The notes under the pieces: model-generated
What the model saw: only the letters and a program-made list of their open reading frames with translations
What the model was told of the DNA's origin: nothing
Databases searched by the model: none
Made by a program: the position numbers and the translations under genes
Part shown: in pieces, positions 44,991 through 55,635 of the stretch
Numbering within the stretch: the first letter of the stretch is position 1
How the letters are laid out: the number at the start of each line of letters is the position of its first letter
Assembly (NCBI RefSeq): GCF_963259705.1
Contig: NC_081849.1
Span: forward strand, 64,643,821 to 64,707,820
Source: Myotis daubentonii
Taxonomy: Eukaryota; Chordata; Mammalia; Chiroptera; Vespertilionidae
Direction: 5' to 3'
DNA: 64,000 bases

Positions 44991-45689
44991 CTGTTTTCAA
45001 CTTATTCTTTAGACCTCCACTAAAATCAAGCGGCCAGGTGACCTGACCTTTCTACAGGGTTCAGTATTTAGGTAGAAAATGTCAGGTGATTTGATGAAGA
45101 TCTTGAAAAGTCAAATTCAATCTGAGTGTAAGTGATGTAGCCCCAATCATTTGAAAAACAAATAATAAAAAATCAACAGGAATCTAGAAGAGGTTCTCAT
45201 TCCTTTTCTGGAGGAGGAGAGGGAGATATTTGAATTAAAAAGTATAAACTTAAAAAAAATTAAAAGGACATCACAACAAGTAGAAATGGCTTAAGAAACA
45301 CAAGTATGTATGAGTAGTGTGTCTCTGTCAGATGGGCAGAGCTGAGAATTAGTCTTAGTCTAGATTTTAGCAAAAGAGAGAGAAACCAAGGGTTGGGACA
45401 GGTGGGCAGTAGACAAGCAGCAACTGGGTGTTGAACGTTCCGGTGAAAAGGGAACACACAGCAAGGAGGGAGGTGGTCTAGTGTGGGGAAGAGCATGGGC
45501 CTCAGGATCAGACAGCCCTGCTCCAATCCTTCACCTTCATCAGGATGGTCCCCAGCTGCCAGTCCTATTCAATATCCACTTACCTACCAAGGGATGCATG
45601 TGGATTCAGTCATGTTTATATCTGCTGGGGTAGATATAGTCTACTTAGTGGTTGGGGACACTCAAATGGCCTCAAAGTTGTATTCCCTT

Positions 45690-45943
45690 TGTCTATAGAC
45701 TTCTACTCTTGATCTACACACTCTGTCTGGGAAATTTCATTCAATACTAGGGCCTTCCTATATACTAGTTACTCCCAGATTTCTGTCTCTAGCTCCAACT
45801 TTCTCCTGAGGTCGAGACATAACTTTCTAATAACTTTGCCTTGCTAACCATCTTTGCTTAAACATGTCCTAAATCTACCTTTCTCATCAATCTCCGTCTT
45901 TCTCCTGAACTCCTTATCTTGGTAACATTTCCATTGACCCAGG
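45690..45943. mobile_element. L2 LINE fragment, left part
   Basis: 'tccaactttctcctgaggtcgagacataactttc' and 'aacatgtcctaaatctacctttctcatcaatctcc...ctgaactccttatcttgg' are an ordered L2 3' segment. It is interrupted by the LTR at 45944 and resumes at 46313. Confidence 0.6.
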
Positions 45944-46312
45944 TGTTATGGTCTGAGTATTTATATCCCCACCAAATTCATATGTTGAAATCTTAACCCC
46001 TAATGTGATAATACTAGGAGGCGAGGCCTTTGGGAGGTGATTAGGTCATGAGGATGTAGCTCACATGAATGGTATTAATGCCCTTGTAAATGAAACTCCA
46101 GAGAGCTCTCTGATCCCTCCTGCCATATGAAGACAAAGCGAGAAGATGGCCACCAATGAACCAGGAGCTGGGCCCTCGCCAGACACTGAATCTGACAGCA
46201 CCTTTATCCTCCCACCTTCCCAGACTCCAGAAGAGTGAGACATAAATGCTTGTTGTCTAAAGCCACCTAATCTACATTGTTTTTGTTAGAGCATCCTGAA
46301 CATACTAAGATA
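45944..46312 (+). mobile_element. MLT1A-like MaLR solo LTR
   Basis: Begins TGTTATGGTCTGAGTATTTA and ends near CATACTAAGATA. The full order of the MLT1A consensus is present: 'aaattcatatgttgaaatcttaacccctaatgtgataatactaggagg', 'cctttgggaggtgattaggtcatgagg', 'atgaagacaaagcgagaagatggcc', 'gggccctcgccagacactgaatctg'. It is a solo LTR of an ancient ERVL-MaLR, inserted in an L2. Confidence 0.85.
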
Positions 46313-46420
46313 TCTGGTGATTAATTTGGGAGTCATCTTCCACTCCATATCCCTCACTCCCAAAATCCAATCACCAAGCCTTGTCTAGTCTAATCCCTTA
46401 CTATGGTAATTTAAAATACA
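46313..46420. mobile_element. L2 LINE fragment, right part
   Basis: 'ttaatttgggagtcatcttccactccatatccctcactcccaaaatccaatcaccaagccttgtc' continues the L2 interrupted at 45943. Confidence 0.65.
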
Positions 46421-46429
46421 TTTAACAAA

Positions 46430-46895
46430 TTCTTTGACAATCCTCCCGTTGAAGGTGGGTCTATGTCTTTTCCTCTTGAAACTAGACTTCTCTGGCTGTA
46501 TTGACCAATAGTGTGGTGAAAGCAACACTATGTGACTTCCAAGGCTAACCCATAGAAGGTGATTCAGCTCCCACCATGCTCCTTGGAGCTCATCTGCAAA
46601 AGGCCTTCATGTTATGGGGAAGTTCAAACTATCACATATGGATGAAGCACATGGAGTGGCCCTGAGACCACATGAAGAGACAGAGATGCTTGACTTGCGC
46701 TCCCTCTGCTTTTCAGGCTCTAGCCATCATCAGACTACAACTATGATAGCCCTGCCTAGATAGACTGCCTGGCTGAGCCCTTCCCAAAGTTCAACCCACA
46801 GAAACCACATGATGTGATAAAATGTTCGTTTTTGTTTCAAGCCACTGATTTCTGGGGTAAACTGTACCATATCAATAAACTGGAGTAATTACCAT
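46430..46895 (+). mobile_element. Probable ERVL/MaLR LTR relic
   Basis: 'acaatcctcccgttgaaggtgggtctatg', 'caacactatgtgacttccaaggct' and the 3' tail 'ttttgtttcaagccactgatttctggggtaaac' are typical of an old ERVL-class LTR. The family is not resolved. Confidence 0.45.
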
Positions 46896-46899
46896 CCAT

Positions 46900-48214
46900 C
46901 TCTCTCTCCCGTCCCATCACCACCACCTCAGGTCAGGTCCTCACCACCCTGCCTGGCCCAGGGGTTGGCACATAGGGACCCAATCAACGAATTTGGCTGA
47001 ATGAAAGCCAACTTTTTGAACATAGGCTTTGTGGTCAAGATTTGAATCTTAAATCTAATCAGGCTAGAATTTTGACAACAGATTTCCCCCTCCATTGTAA
47101 AGTTGCTGGTACCCGACCCTGATGAATCCAAGAGCTAGGGTGAGATATATACCTCCACCAGAATGGAAACAATGACAGGGAAAACAAGAGGTTCTAAAAA
47201 ATGAGCATGATCAAGTCCCTAAGAGTGATTTGTTTGAAGTCGGCTCAGATCTTTCCCCCCCAAAATTTACTTTTTGTTGTCAGTTGAAATCAGTCCAGTT
47301 ACTTGAGTCTTTTTCTCCAAAAGAGCAAAACAAAGATTGCCTAACATTGTTCTTTACATGCCAGCTGGCGAACTCCATTTTCCACTGTAGACATTTAGGT
47401 TTTAACTTCTGTGAATCCTTAGACAACACTAAAAGCATCCTGAGAGCTTCTGATTTACACATTCACTGAGAAACAACCTTCTGATTCTTATAGCCTTTTA
47501 CATGTTCCATTTTTCAATTTTATCTATTGGAATGTTAACTTTTCAGTCCTTTTATAAATTGCCTATTAATATTTAATTTCTTATATCATTGTATTGTTAG
47601 CAGATAACCACAATCACTACACAGAACAATAACAGAAGATGCATTAACTATCAATGGATGAGGACACAAATTGATAGCAAAAGTAATACACATGAAAAAT
47701 AGTCTGTCAAGCTGCATCGGCCTCAATGAGCATGAATTTACAGTTGTGTACAGGGGGCACAATGGTTCTCATTGTTGATTCATTCTCTGATTACTCTGTT
47801 TGTACGGTAGACAAAATGGTCTAAATGAAGGCCAAGATAATAAGTGAACTATCTATCATCTCTTTTCTTTTTATTCCAAGCTAAGAAATTGGCAGAAAGA
47901 GAACAGTAAATGGAGATACCTGCTGGTTCTGTGTCATAGGACTCTTTCAAAACATGGAGGCACTGTGAATTATTTAAGACAGAGAATAGAAAGTAGGACT
48001 TTGCAATTTTACTGAAGCTTTATGTCAAGTTCCTTTACCCACATTCCAACCACAGTAATCTCAGGCTACGGGTTTACTTTCAGTAAAAGGTAGAATGGTC
48101 AAGTCAGGAATGAATGAAAGGGTGAAGAATATTGCAGGTGCAGGTTGAGAACTCAGAGGACTATTTTCAGTTAATCAGAGAATCTCTGATTTTAGACCTT
48201 AAAGAAGCAATTTT
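46900..48214. other. Unique sequence
   Basis: No gene or young repeat recognised. Confidence 0.3.
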
Positions 48215-48335
48215 GCCTGCTTGACATCTCTACTCAGAGATCCCACAGGCATTTTAAATTCACCATATTTAAGATAAGACTTATGATTATATTCTTCCCT
48301 AACCATTCCATAACACAACAAAACTAACCCTATTC
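48215..48335. mobile_element. L2 fragment
   Basis: 'gacatctctactcagagatcccacaggcattttaaattcaccatatttaagataagac' matches an L2 3' segment. Confidence 0.5.
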
Positions 48336-49914
48336 CTTTTCATCTTAATTTTCTTTCTTGCCTTAATTGCACCGTAATTTTTTCCCCTTGCTGGTGTTCA
48401 TAATCTTACTTCCTGTTTCTCTGTCCACTTACTACTGTATATCCAATAATTGCTGAAAGACACACATTTACCAAGAAGCAGATGAAGCTAAAGTTCAAAG
48501 CCCCTCTGTGTACATGTCTCTCTTCCAGGGCTCTGCCAGGGCCCAGCAATGTGTTTTTGTAAAATTTGGAAAAATAAGATGTTTCAAGTATCCTTTGCCA
48601 CTTGAGCTTGAGAATACGTTTATTTGGGTTTAATGGGACATGGTTATGTGTTTTGGTGGCACTCCTGTTTATATTTAGTCATTGCTAGTTGTCACAAAGT
48701 AGGGGATGGCTTCCAGTATGTTGGTACTGCCCACGTGCTGAATCACCTGTTTCAAACCACAAAGAAGCAAGGCTGGGGTGTATGGTGCTGGGCAGGTGGA
48801 GGAGAAGCAAGATGCAAATAAGGGAGACCGGAACTGGTCTGTGGAAAGTTCTTTCAGCTTCTCAAACATGTAAAATTGCAAGCATTAACACCTGGTCAAT
48901 ATATTAGGTCTCTCCCATTGGGAATATATTCTAAAATGCAGTGTACACATACAATTGAGAATTCACCAACATCTCTTTTTCTTTTTATCAGCTTGTGTTT
49001 GTATGGCACAAACCTGTAGCCAGACTATCAATAGTAAGTGTGTCCATAGCAACTCACATGTGAAAGGAACTTAACAGAAATGTTTCTCAATTTGAAAACA
49101 ATCCTAATAGCTTACATAACTTCACCAATAATTAGTTATGAGCCGACAGAAACTTTTCTAGACTATCAATGACAGAAAAAATTTTTTATCAACCAGGCTA
49201 GAGAAAAGACTTATCTTTCCATTCTTTCTATAGAGAGTTCTATTAATAAAATATTGGTCATGTGAAGAAGCAATCAAGGAGTATACAGTCAGAAATATAC
49301 ACAAGCAAGAATCCGACATTTATCAGGCAGTTCATTTAAAACAAATACGGGTAGGTTTTTTATGCTAGTGGTAGTCAGGTTTTCAATTTTGTTATTTGTT
49401 ATCATTTCAATTCTCTTGTTCTAAAAAAATTAACTTTTATGCTGAATATTTTATTCTTTTTGTTTCAAAATAAGTCCTAATTATATAAGCCTCATACCAC
49501 ACCAAACATGGGTTCACCCTGGCCCAGCCCTACAGGGTCTTCCTTCACGGTGTTTCTTGATTCTGAAGGCATTGGAAAGAATATCTTTGGGATATAGAGT
49601 TCTTGCCTCTATGTAAATATTTCATCAGGGTAAAACCTGGAGGTGGTATTACAAGATCAAAATGCAGAGACATTTATGACACCGATGATCTTGTTTTTCA
49701 AGGATTTGCATAATTTACATTGGGATTGTAGTACAGGTTTGTAATGATTTCACCTTGCAGCACTGAATGATGTTAATTTTCTTTTTTTTGCCACTAGTGA
49801 GTTGTTCCTATTGATTTTTTTTTCTTTTTTTGAAATTGGGTGTCTTTATTGGGGTCAGAGGAAAGAAGAGAAACCAGACGATCTATGTGAATAAAATTAC
49901 TTTACATTTTTAGA
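48336..49914. other. Unique AT-rich sequence
   Basis: No gene recognised. Poly-T-rich patch at 49780-49845. Confidence 0.3.
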
Positions 49915-50420
49915 TGAATGGTGGAGGAAGGATTATATGGGGAGAAAAGTTTGAGTGGATTTGATGCAAATTATAAATATAATTTGATACACAAGTGTAT
50001 CAAACTCTTCATACCCACACAACTATTACCTGACAACCAGGCTCAGTTGGCTAATTGGCTGAAGATGTGCAGATGCAAATATTACTGCTCTATCAGATGT
50101 GTAATTGGACAGCCTCTACCAATTAAACAAGGCAGCAAATTGAAGGGGTCCAGGAGATAATTGATTCTCCAAATTAGTAACTCAATTGGCCAAAATTATA
50201 ATACCTGTTGAAGTTCCCTTAAATTATGCTCTAATAGTAATTAGAGGCTTTGCCTCATGGTCTATGAAATATTTCCTTTGCTGATGAAGTACTAAGGGAC
50301 TGGTAATTTAGGCAAATAAATGATGATTGCCTGATCAAGTTGTTAAATTAATATAAAATGTAATGGTAGTAAATTCTCCGATAAAAGAAAATGGTTTAAT
50401 ATCTCAAGTGAGAACTAGCC
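49915..50420. promoter_or_regulatory. Candidate conserved non-coding element
   Basis: Repeat-free, with an exceptional density of homeodomain-type cores: GGCTAATTGGC, GTGTAATTGG, CCAATTAAAC, AGATAATTGATT, CAAATTAGTAACTCAATTGGCC, AGTAATTAGAGG, TGTTAAATTAATA. A plus-strand frame at 49918-50160 (80 codons) overlaps it but has no domain. This pattern is characteristic of vertebrate developmental enhancers. Confidence 0.4.
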
Positions 50421-51845
50421 AAAAATACATTCTGCAAATATTTGGATACATTTTTCATAAGGTCCAGCAGCCCATTCCATTTTGCAGGTTTGCTTGATAG
50501 GTTCATAGAGCCATCCTTTTTCTTTTACTATGGCAATAAGTAATTGTGTCTACTCTATGCCTTTGTCATACCTAATTGCCACTTTATTGTTCCCGAAGGG
50601 CAATTGGACTAAGACTTTTAAAAAGCTGAATTTAAAATGACTAAAAAGGATTTAGAGAAGAAACCCAGAGGCTGCAGAGCCATCACAGCCTGGTGTTATT
50701 TGCTACAGTTATATTTCAAGGTAAATTACCAATAATCATACATTGTTGAGAGAGAGAGAGTGATGGTGCTTTCCCAAGGTCTAAACCTTAAGAACCACGC
50801 TTTCACCCTTGTGTGAGACATAGCATGATCTGGTTCTGTCAGATACCTTTCCCACCCAGCAGTGTCCCTAACTTGAAAAAGAAAACTTCTGATGTTGAGC
50901 AGGCTGCACAAAGGAAAAAAAGTCTGAAATAGAAACGGTTGTTAGTCCACACATTGGGAATTCCACTTAATACGAAGCATTTAGAGTGTGACAGGATTTC
51001 TGGCATCTTTGTAATTATGGTTCCTGGTTATTTTATAAAAAAAGAAGATTATGGCCCAGTCTATGCGCCCTAGAAAGAAGTTTCACTGAAAAGCAAAATG
51101 GGGAGCACCTACTAATTAAATTGTAAGACTGAGTTTTGCGCAAGGATGCTTTTGTATAGATGAATAATTTGGCTGCCTTGAACACAAGTTATAGTTGAAA
51201 TTATTCCCAAGTCTCTTTAATGTATAAATAGAATCTAAAAGACTAACCCTCTACTGCTGCAAAAGCAATGTAAAAATTGAACATGATTTTTGGAATATTT
51301 TTCGACAAAGCAAGTTTCTCCTGGGTCGTGGGTAAGCGCACCGAGGAAGGAGGCTGCATTTTCTGTGTTTAGGACTTACTAAGAGTTAGCGGCTCTGAAC
51401 CTTAATCATTGCAATTCCAGTTGGTCTGCCCCAAGTCAAACACAAAATTGTATTTTAAAGGGGTGAGGAGATGCTTTAAAAATGTTTTCAAAATAAATGT
51501 TCTGAATGTCAGTTTGGTTTCTGGGTTAAAGTGCCTCTAAATTACCCAGTTCTAAAATCGCATTTCAAAGCTTCTGGAAACCCTGTCTGGGGCCTGTCTA
51601 GACCTCAGAATTGGCCTGGTTTGTTTTAAGGTTTCAACAAGGCCCCAGCCTGCTTGGTTTGCCTAACGCCAGGGAGCCACATGTGTGAGACATGATGCAG
51701 ATTTCTAAGGTACTGTTGTGGTTTTGGTTTTTTTCATTATACCATGTGTGGAAAAATAATTTAAAATATGATATCATGGTATGTTTCTGGAATTGCATCA
51801 TCCCTTGCCTTCAGGTCCTCTTCAGCGAGGAAGGGCAAAGCAGTG
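50421..51845. other. Unique sequence
   Basis: No gene recognised. A short (GA)n tract lies at about 50745-50761. Confidence 0.3.
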
Positions 51846-51849
51846 GATC

Positions 51850-52020
51850 CCAACAGTGAAGAGGGATCAGAGACCTGGCTGCTAGTCTGACACTGTTACT
51901 AACCCACTGTGGGACTTCGGGGAAGTCACTCAACCTCTCTGGGCTTAGGTTCTGAAATGAGGATATTCGGAGAATAAACTCTCTATAGTCTCTTTGGTTC
52001 TACGCTTCTATGATAGTACA
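51850..52020 (+). mobile_element. MIR SINE, sense
   Basis: 'cagagacctggctgctagtctgacactgttactaacccactgtgggacttcggggaagtcactcaacctctctgggcttagg' is a clear sense MIR core, followed by the 3' part to 'ctatgatag'. Confidence 0.85.
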
Positions 52021-52928
52021 AAAAGGGCTGACGAGTTTTCTAAATTTTACTGTTTATGCTTTTACTGGAAAACAAACCAACAATTCAGCACTAATTATAT
52101 ACCAGGAAAACCTGAAACTTCAAAAGGACTTAGCAGCTGGGCAGTCATGAGTTCGTAAACAAAGGTTCACGGAAACCCAGAAGCTCATGCAACTAGGGCA
52201 CCAAGCCAGTTGGGGTCATGCATCTGTCGCAATTGGTGTTGACAAAAGAGTCAAACTGAATATACACATTTAAAACATAAACACACTTTGGCTATTTCTT
52301 AAAAATAACAACACCGTTTTGGAGAGAACTAGAACATGGATCAAATCAATTAGCTCATACCTTAGTGGTTCTGCTTTGCATGCATTTGACAGGGTGGAAC
52401 ATTCATGAGTAGCTATATTTAAGCCCCTGGCGGGGCTGGATTGTGTAATAGTCTGGCGTGAGTGACTTCTTTAATTACTGCTTCATGTGGCACCTGCAGT
52501 GGAGTGCTGTGGGACTAGGGAGCCAACCTCACACTGAAGGATGGAGGGTGTCACTAATGTTTGTTGTGTGAGCCTTTGAACTTAGACAAAGCAAGTGGGG
52601 CAGTGACTGGGGACTGGAGCACTGGGCATCATATTGAGCCCTGCTGTTCCAGCCAAAGTCATTTACACAGGAGCTCCGAGCAAGGAGGCTCACAGCACTG
52701 GACAGTGTACCACTTCTGGCATCTCCACCCTAATTTACGTGGTTCTTGCTGTGAGAGAAAACAGCCTCATCTAAAGAGGGACCTATTCAGTCTTTCCTTA
52801 GGCAAGAATAGAGGAAGTCTTTTCAGGAAACTGAGAAAAACCGTTCTTTTGTCTCTAATAATAACTACTGGACGGCTAATTGCGAAGCTCTCTTCTCACA
52901 GACTCATTTGGTGATGTGAATTTTCTCT
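52021..52928. other. Unique sequence
   Basis: No gene recognised. The frame 52561-52914 (117 codons) has no domain. Confidence 0.3.
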
Positions 52929-52943
52929 CAAAATGCATTCCTG

Positions 52944-53159
52944 GCCTGGCTGGTGTGGCTCAGTGGTTGAGTGTCAACCTATGACCCAGGAGGTCATGGT
53001 TCAATTCCCAGTCAAGAGCACATGCCTAGGTTTTGGGCTCGATCCCCAGAGTGGGGCGTGCAGGAGGCCGCCAATCAATGATTCTCATTATTGATGTTTC
53101 TATCTTTCTCTCCCTCTCCCTTCCTCTCTGAAATTAATAAAAACATGTTAAAAACAAAA
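52944..53159 (+). mobile_element. Ves SINE (variant lineage), sense
   Basis: The head 'gcctggctggtgtggctcagtggttgagtgtcaacctatgacccaggaggtcatggttcaattccc' carries A and B boxes of the same lineage as the copy at 9785. Flanks CAAAATGCATTCCTG and CAAAACGTATTTCTG are a 15-bp TSD with three transitions, so it is older than the young Ves copies. Confidence 0.9.
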
Positions 53160-53234
53160 CAAAACGTATTTCTGAAACTCTCTCACAAGAGAATTGCCTG
53201 TAGAATGAAAAAATGAATAAAATCTGTAAGAACA

Positions 53235-53470
53235 GTGTTTCACTTTTTTAAGAAATTGAGGTGCCATTCATGTAACACACAACTAACCATTTCAAAGTGT
53301 ACAATTAGGGGCATTTAGTGCATTCACAAGGGTGTACAATCATAACCTCTCTCTAGTTCCAAAACCCCAAGTGATCATCACACACCCATGAAGTAATAGC
53401 TCCTCACTGTCCCTTCCCTATCTCCTGGGTTCCCTCATCGACCTTCTGTCTCCGAATGCGTTTTAAGTCT
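53235..53470. mobile_element. L1M-type 3' UTR relic, antisense
   Basis: 'aagaaattgaggtgccattcatgtaacacacaactaaccatttcaaagtgtacaattaggggcatttagtgcattcacaagggtgtacaatcat' is a diverged antisense L1 3' end. Confidence 0.65.
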
Positions 53471-54090
53471 TGAGTAGCTAGTTTTATTCCAAAGTACTCA
53501 GCTCCTAAAGGGTACAAAGGGAAAGAATGTGGATCTGTCGAGAGCAGATTATTAAATAGTTACCTGTCGGGGCCCCCAGCTTCCTCCCCTGAATCACAAC
53601 CACCTTGGAGCACAAAACGAGGTGCCGACCAGGCGGGGAAGAAGGCTGTCCATTTAGGGTTCCAGGAAAGGCGTAGGGAGGGCCCAATACATGGTGTTTA
53701 GTTGGAATTTGCCCACATTCAAGGGGATTATGAACAAAGTGAGGAATGTGCTCCTGGCTGCCACTGAGTTATCAGTGTGGTCAGTCTGGCCCGTGAGTTT
53801 GCTAACCTCTCAAAAGGACACCCTTGTGCTCCGTCCAACATATTGAATCAGTTAAGCACTGAAGAAAACTGGACTCTCGGAAAAGTCGGTGCTTAAATCT
53901 GCGGGAACCTGGACAGTCGACTCTGATCTTAAATCTCGGAGGGAGGTGGCAGGCGCTGTTAGGGAGCCATTCTGAAGCTTCAAGAACCAAAGAAGAATCA
54001 CCTACCTTTCCTCCTCCTCACTCAGACAGTGCCAAGTCCTATAGCGGAAGTGAAAATATTTCTGTACAGGCGCAAAATAAGAAACAAAAC
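53471..54090. other. Unique sequence flanking the provirus
   Basis: No gene recognised. The final bases 54091-54096 are the target site of the provirus. Confidence 0.3.
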
Positions 54091-54096
54091 CCAGGA
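54091..54096. repeat. Provirus TSD, left copy (CCAGGA)
   Basis: Six bases directly before the LTR, repeated exactly at 56463-56468. A 6-bp duplication is typical of class II (beta-like) retroviral integrases. Confidence 0.95.
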
Positions 54097-54923
54097 TGCC
54101 GGGGTCCAACCCCAGCGGGTCCAGGGGTCCCCAAAGGTGTGGACCGAGTCGGCGAAGAAGGAATGACACGGAGACAGCGTTCAGTTGATCAGCAACCTAG
54201 CCAGGATCTCTAGCCCGGATCTCCAGAGAGGTTCTGCTTCGGATCTCCAGCGAGGTTCTGTAGTCATGTTCCCTCGCTAGGTTCTCCAGCCAGGTTCTGT
54301 CCAGGCTCTCCAGTCAGGTTCAGTGTCCAGGTTTCAGTCAGGTTCTCCTGCCAATCTCTGTAGTCAGGTTCAGTCCAGGATCCCTTGCCATGTTCTCCCG
54401 CTAGGCTCTGTCTCTAGGCTCCGAGGCCAGTCCCTCTCCAGGATCCTCCGGCATGCTCTCGCCAGCGAAGTTCTTCTGTCTCTAGAGAACGTTCTGTGTA
54501 GGTTCTGTGCCTAGGCTCTGTCTCTCTTGGTCCTGTCTTCCAAGCCCTGTGTTCTCAGTTCTGTGTTCTGAGTTCTGTCTCTTTCTGTCTTGTTACAACT
54601 GTATTTATACCAGTTGATTCAATCCTATCAATCTCTATTACAAAGGTTAGGGCGTTTCTTATCTCCATTCCAGGGAGAAAAGATTATGTAGTTTAAGCAT
54701 GATTGTTTGTAGTTAAAGGGATTAATTACCCGCCTGGCACTTAGTTGAGGGGTTTTATTCCCTCCCTAACTTCAGGGGAAAATCCCTACCTGGGGATTCA
54801 ACCTTTCTTGGAGAGGTGACCTTGGTTAAAACACAGCGCCAAGAAGGTGAACAAACATATTAAGAACCGTATGCCATATATGCCAGGTCCCTTGAAACAG
54901 CAAGGATGGACCGGCTCCCGGCA
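54097..54923 (-). repeat. Proviral 3' LTR (minus-strand sense)
   Basis: 827 bp with TGCCGGG...CCCGGCA ends. On the minus strand a TATA box (TATAAATAC) lies near 54600-54609, with upstream U3 containing GATAAG and CCAAGG motifs. The part downstream of the TATA, about 480 bp toward 54097, is a run of degenerate repeats (plus-strand 'caggttct' type units). It differs from the other LTR at 54305 (G here, T at 55844) and 54401 (C here, T at 55940). Confidence 0.95.
54601..54609 (-). promoter_or_regulatory. LTR TATA box
   Basis: Plus-strand GTATTTATAC region reads on the minus strand as TATAAATAC, placed suitably for an LTR promoter. The equivalent site in the other LTR is about 56140-56148. Transcription start is predicted some 25-30 bp further along the minus strand. 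Confidence 0.7.
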
Positions 54924-54938
54924 AATTCCCCCTTTTTT
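54924..54938 (-). other. Polypurine tract
   Basis: On the minus strand AAAAAAGGGGGAATT ends exactly at the start of the 3' LTR. This is the plus-strand primer site used in reverse transcription, and its position confirms the element's orientation. Confidence 0.88.
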
Positions 54939-55022
54939 ATTTTTTAAAAGCAGGCATTAAAAAGAAAAACCTGAAATGCTCTCTTATATCCATTTTAAGA
55001 GTAGGATTGGCGCTTTCCGCTA

Positions 55023-55352
55023 TTACCTGAGTCCTGATCTATCATCCCAGGGAGAGCTTGCCAATCCTGCACTTTCCCAGGGTAGAAAGGCTGCAGTGGG
55101 GTTAAGGATAAGGCTCCTTGGGCCTACCTTCTCCCATGCCATTACATTTACCTTTCCTTCCTCAGAAAAGCATGGACACACTTCTTGTATAAAACGTTCT
55201 GTCTGACTGGGAGTAACCTTAATTCCTCTGCTAGCAAACACATATGTTAAAAGATCAATACAGAGTCTTATTTCTTTAGGCTCAGTATGGCACATCTTCT
55301 CAATGTAAGGATCAATACAGAGTCTTCTTTCTTTGGACTCAGTATGGCACAT
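55023..55352 (-). pseudogene. gag matrix-region remnant
   Basis: An open 109-codon frame on the minus strand. From about residue 35 on, its central segment, including SRGIKVTPSQ, a Phe-rich turn, a Cys-Pro-x-Phe-x-x-Glu-Gly motif and a Trp-x-x-Val-Gly motif, has the layout of the N-terminal matrix domain of beta-like retroviral Gag. The N-terminal 38 residues are two 19-residue tandem repeats not expected in Gag. The frame ends at a stop about 85 bp before the polypurine tract, so capsid, nucleocapsid and all later genes are missing. The normal Gag start is not evident. It is unlikely to make a functional matrix protein; it may be kept as part of an RNA packaging region. Confidence 0.65.
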
Positions 55353-55366
55353 CTTCTCAATCTAAG
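55253..55366. repeat. 57-bp tandem duplication in the gag remnant
   Basis: 55253-55309 and 55310-55366 are near-identical 57-bp units (a few substitutions), each with 'gatcaatacagagtctt' and 'tcagtatggcacatcttctcaat'. Fifty-seven is a multiple of three, so the frame is preserved through both. Confidence 0.9.
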
Positions 55367-55425
55367 TTCTGTACTATCCACCTTCTTACCCTACTTATCC
55401 TCTATAGGGGGGTCTGTAGCACCCT

Positions 55426-55551
55426 GGTGGAGTCCTATCCATCCCGAGTGTGGGGTTCTCAATGGGGGGGGGGCTTACCTAAGGGAATCCTGTTCCAGGG
55501 GTTCCCAAAGGTGTGGACGGAGTCGGCGAAGACTATCCACCCTTTTCCTTC
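55426..55551 (-). repeat. Second, partial copy of the U5/PBS/leader module
   Basis: This segment repeats the sequence that spans the leader and 5' LTR edge (55552-55697). It has 'ggtggagtcctatcc', 'cccgagtg', 'ggcttacctaaggg', then 'aggggttcccaaaggtgtgg' and 'ggagtcggcgaaga'. The last two correspond to LTR positions 55662-55697. About 36 bp covering most of the PBS and the LTR tip is missing, leaving only 'cctgttcc'. It therefore looks like a duplicated and internally deleted start of the genome. Confidence 0.85.
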
Positions 55552-55602
55552 GGTGGAGTCCTATCCGTCCCGAGTGCAGGGCGCTTGCCTGGGAGAATGG
55601 GG

Positions 55603-55611
55603 GGCTTACCT
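55603..55611 (-). other. Putative proviral splice donor
   Basis: On the minus strand AGGTAAGCC sits just downstream of the primer-binding site, where retroviruses carry their major splice donor. An identical motif occurs in the duplicated module at 55472-55480. Confidence 0.5.
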
Positions 55612-55615
55612 AAGG

Positions 55616-55633
55616 GTCCCTGTTCAGGCGCCA
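55616..55633 (-). other. Primer-binding site, tRNA-Lys type
   Basis: On the minus strand TGGCGCCTGAACAGGGAC lies two bases (TA) after the 5' LTR. It fits the 3' end of a lysine tRNA with one mismatch by my memory of that tRNA. Lysine priming is usual in class II/ERVK-like elements. Confidence 0.88.
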
Positions 55634-55635
55634 TA

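Noticed and set aside
54323..54514. 63-codon frame present twice (also at 55862-56053)
   Set aside because: Identical because it lies in both LTRs, on the antisense strand of the provirus; no function evident.
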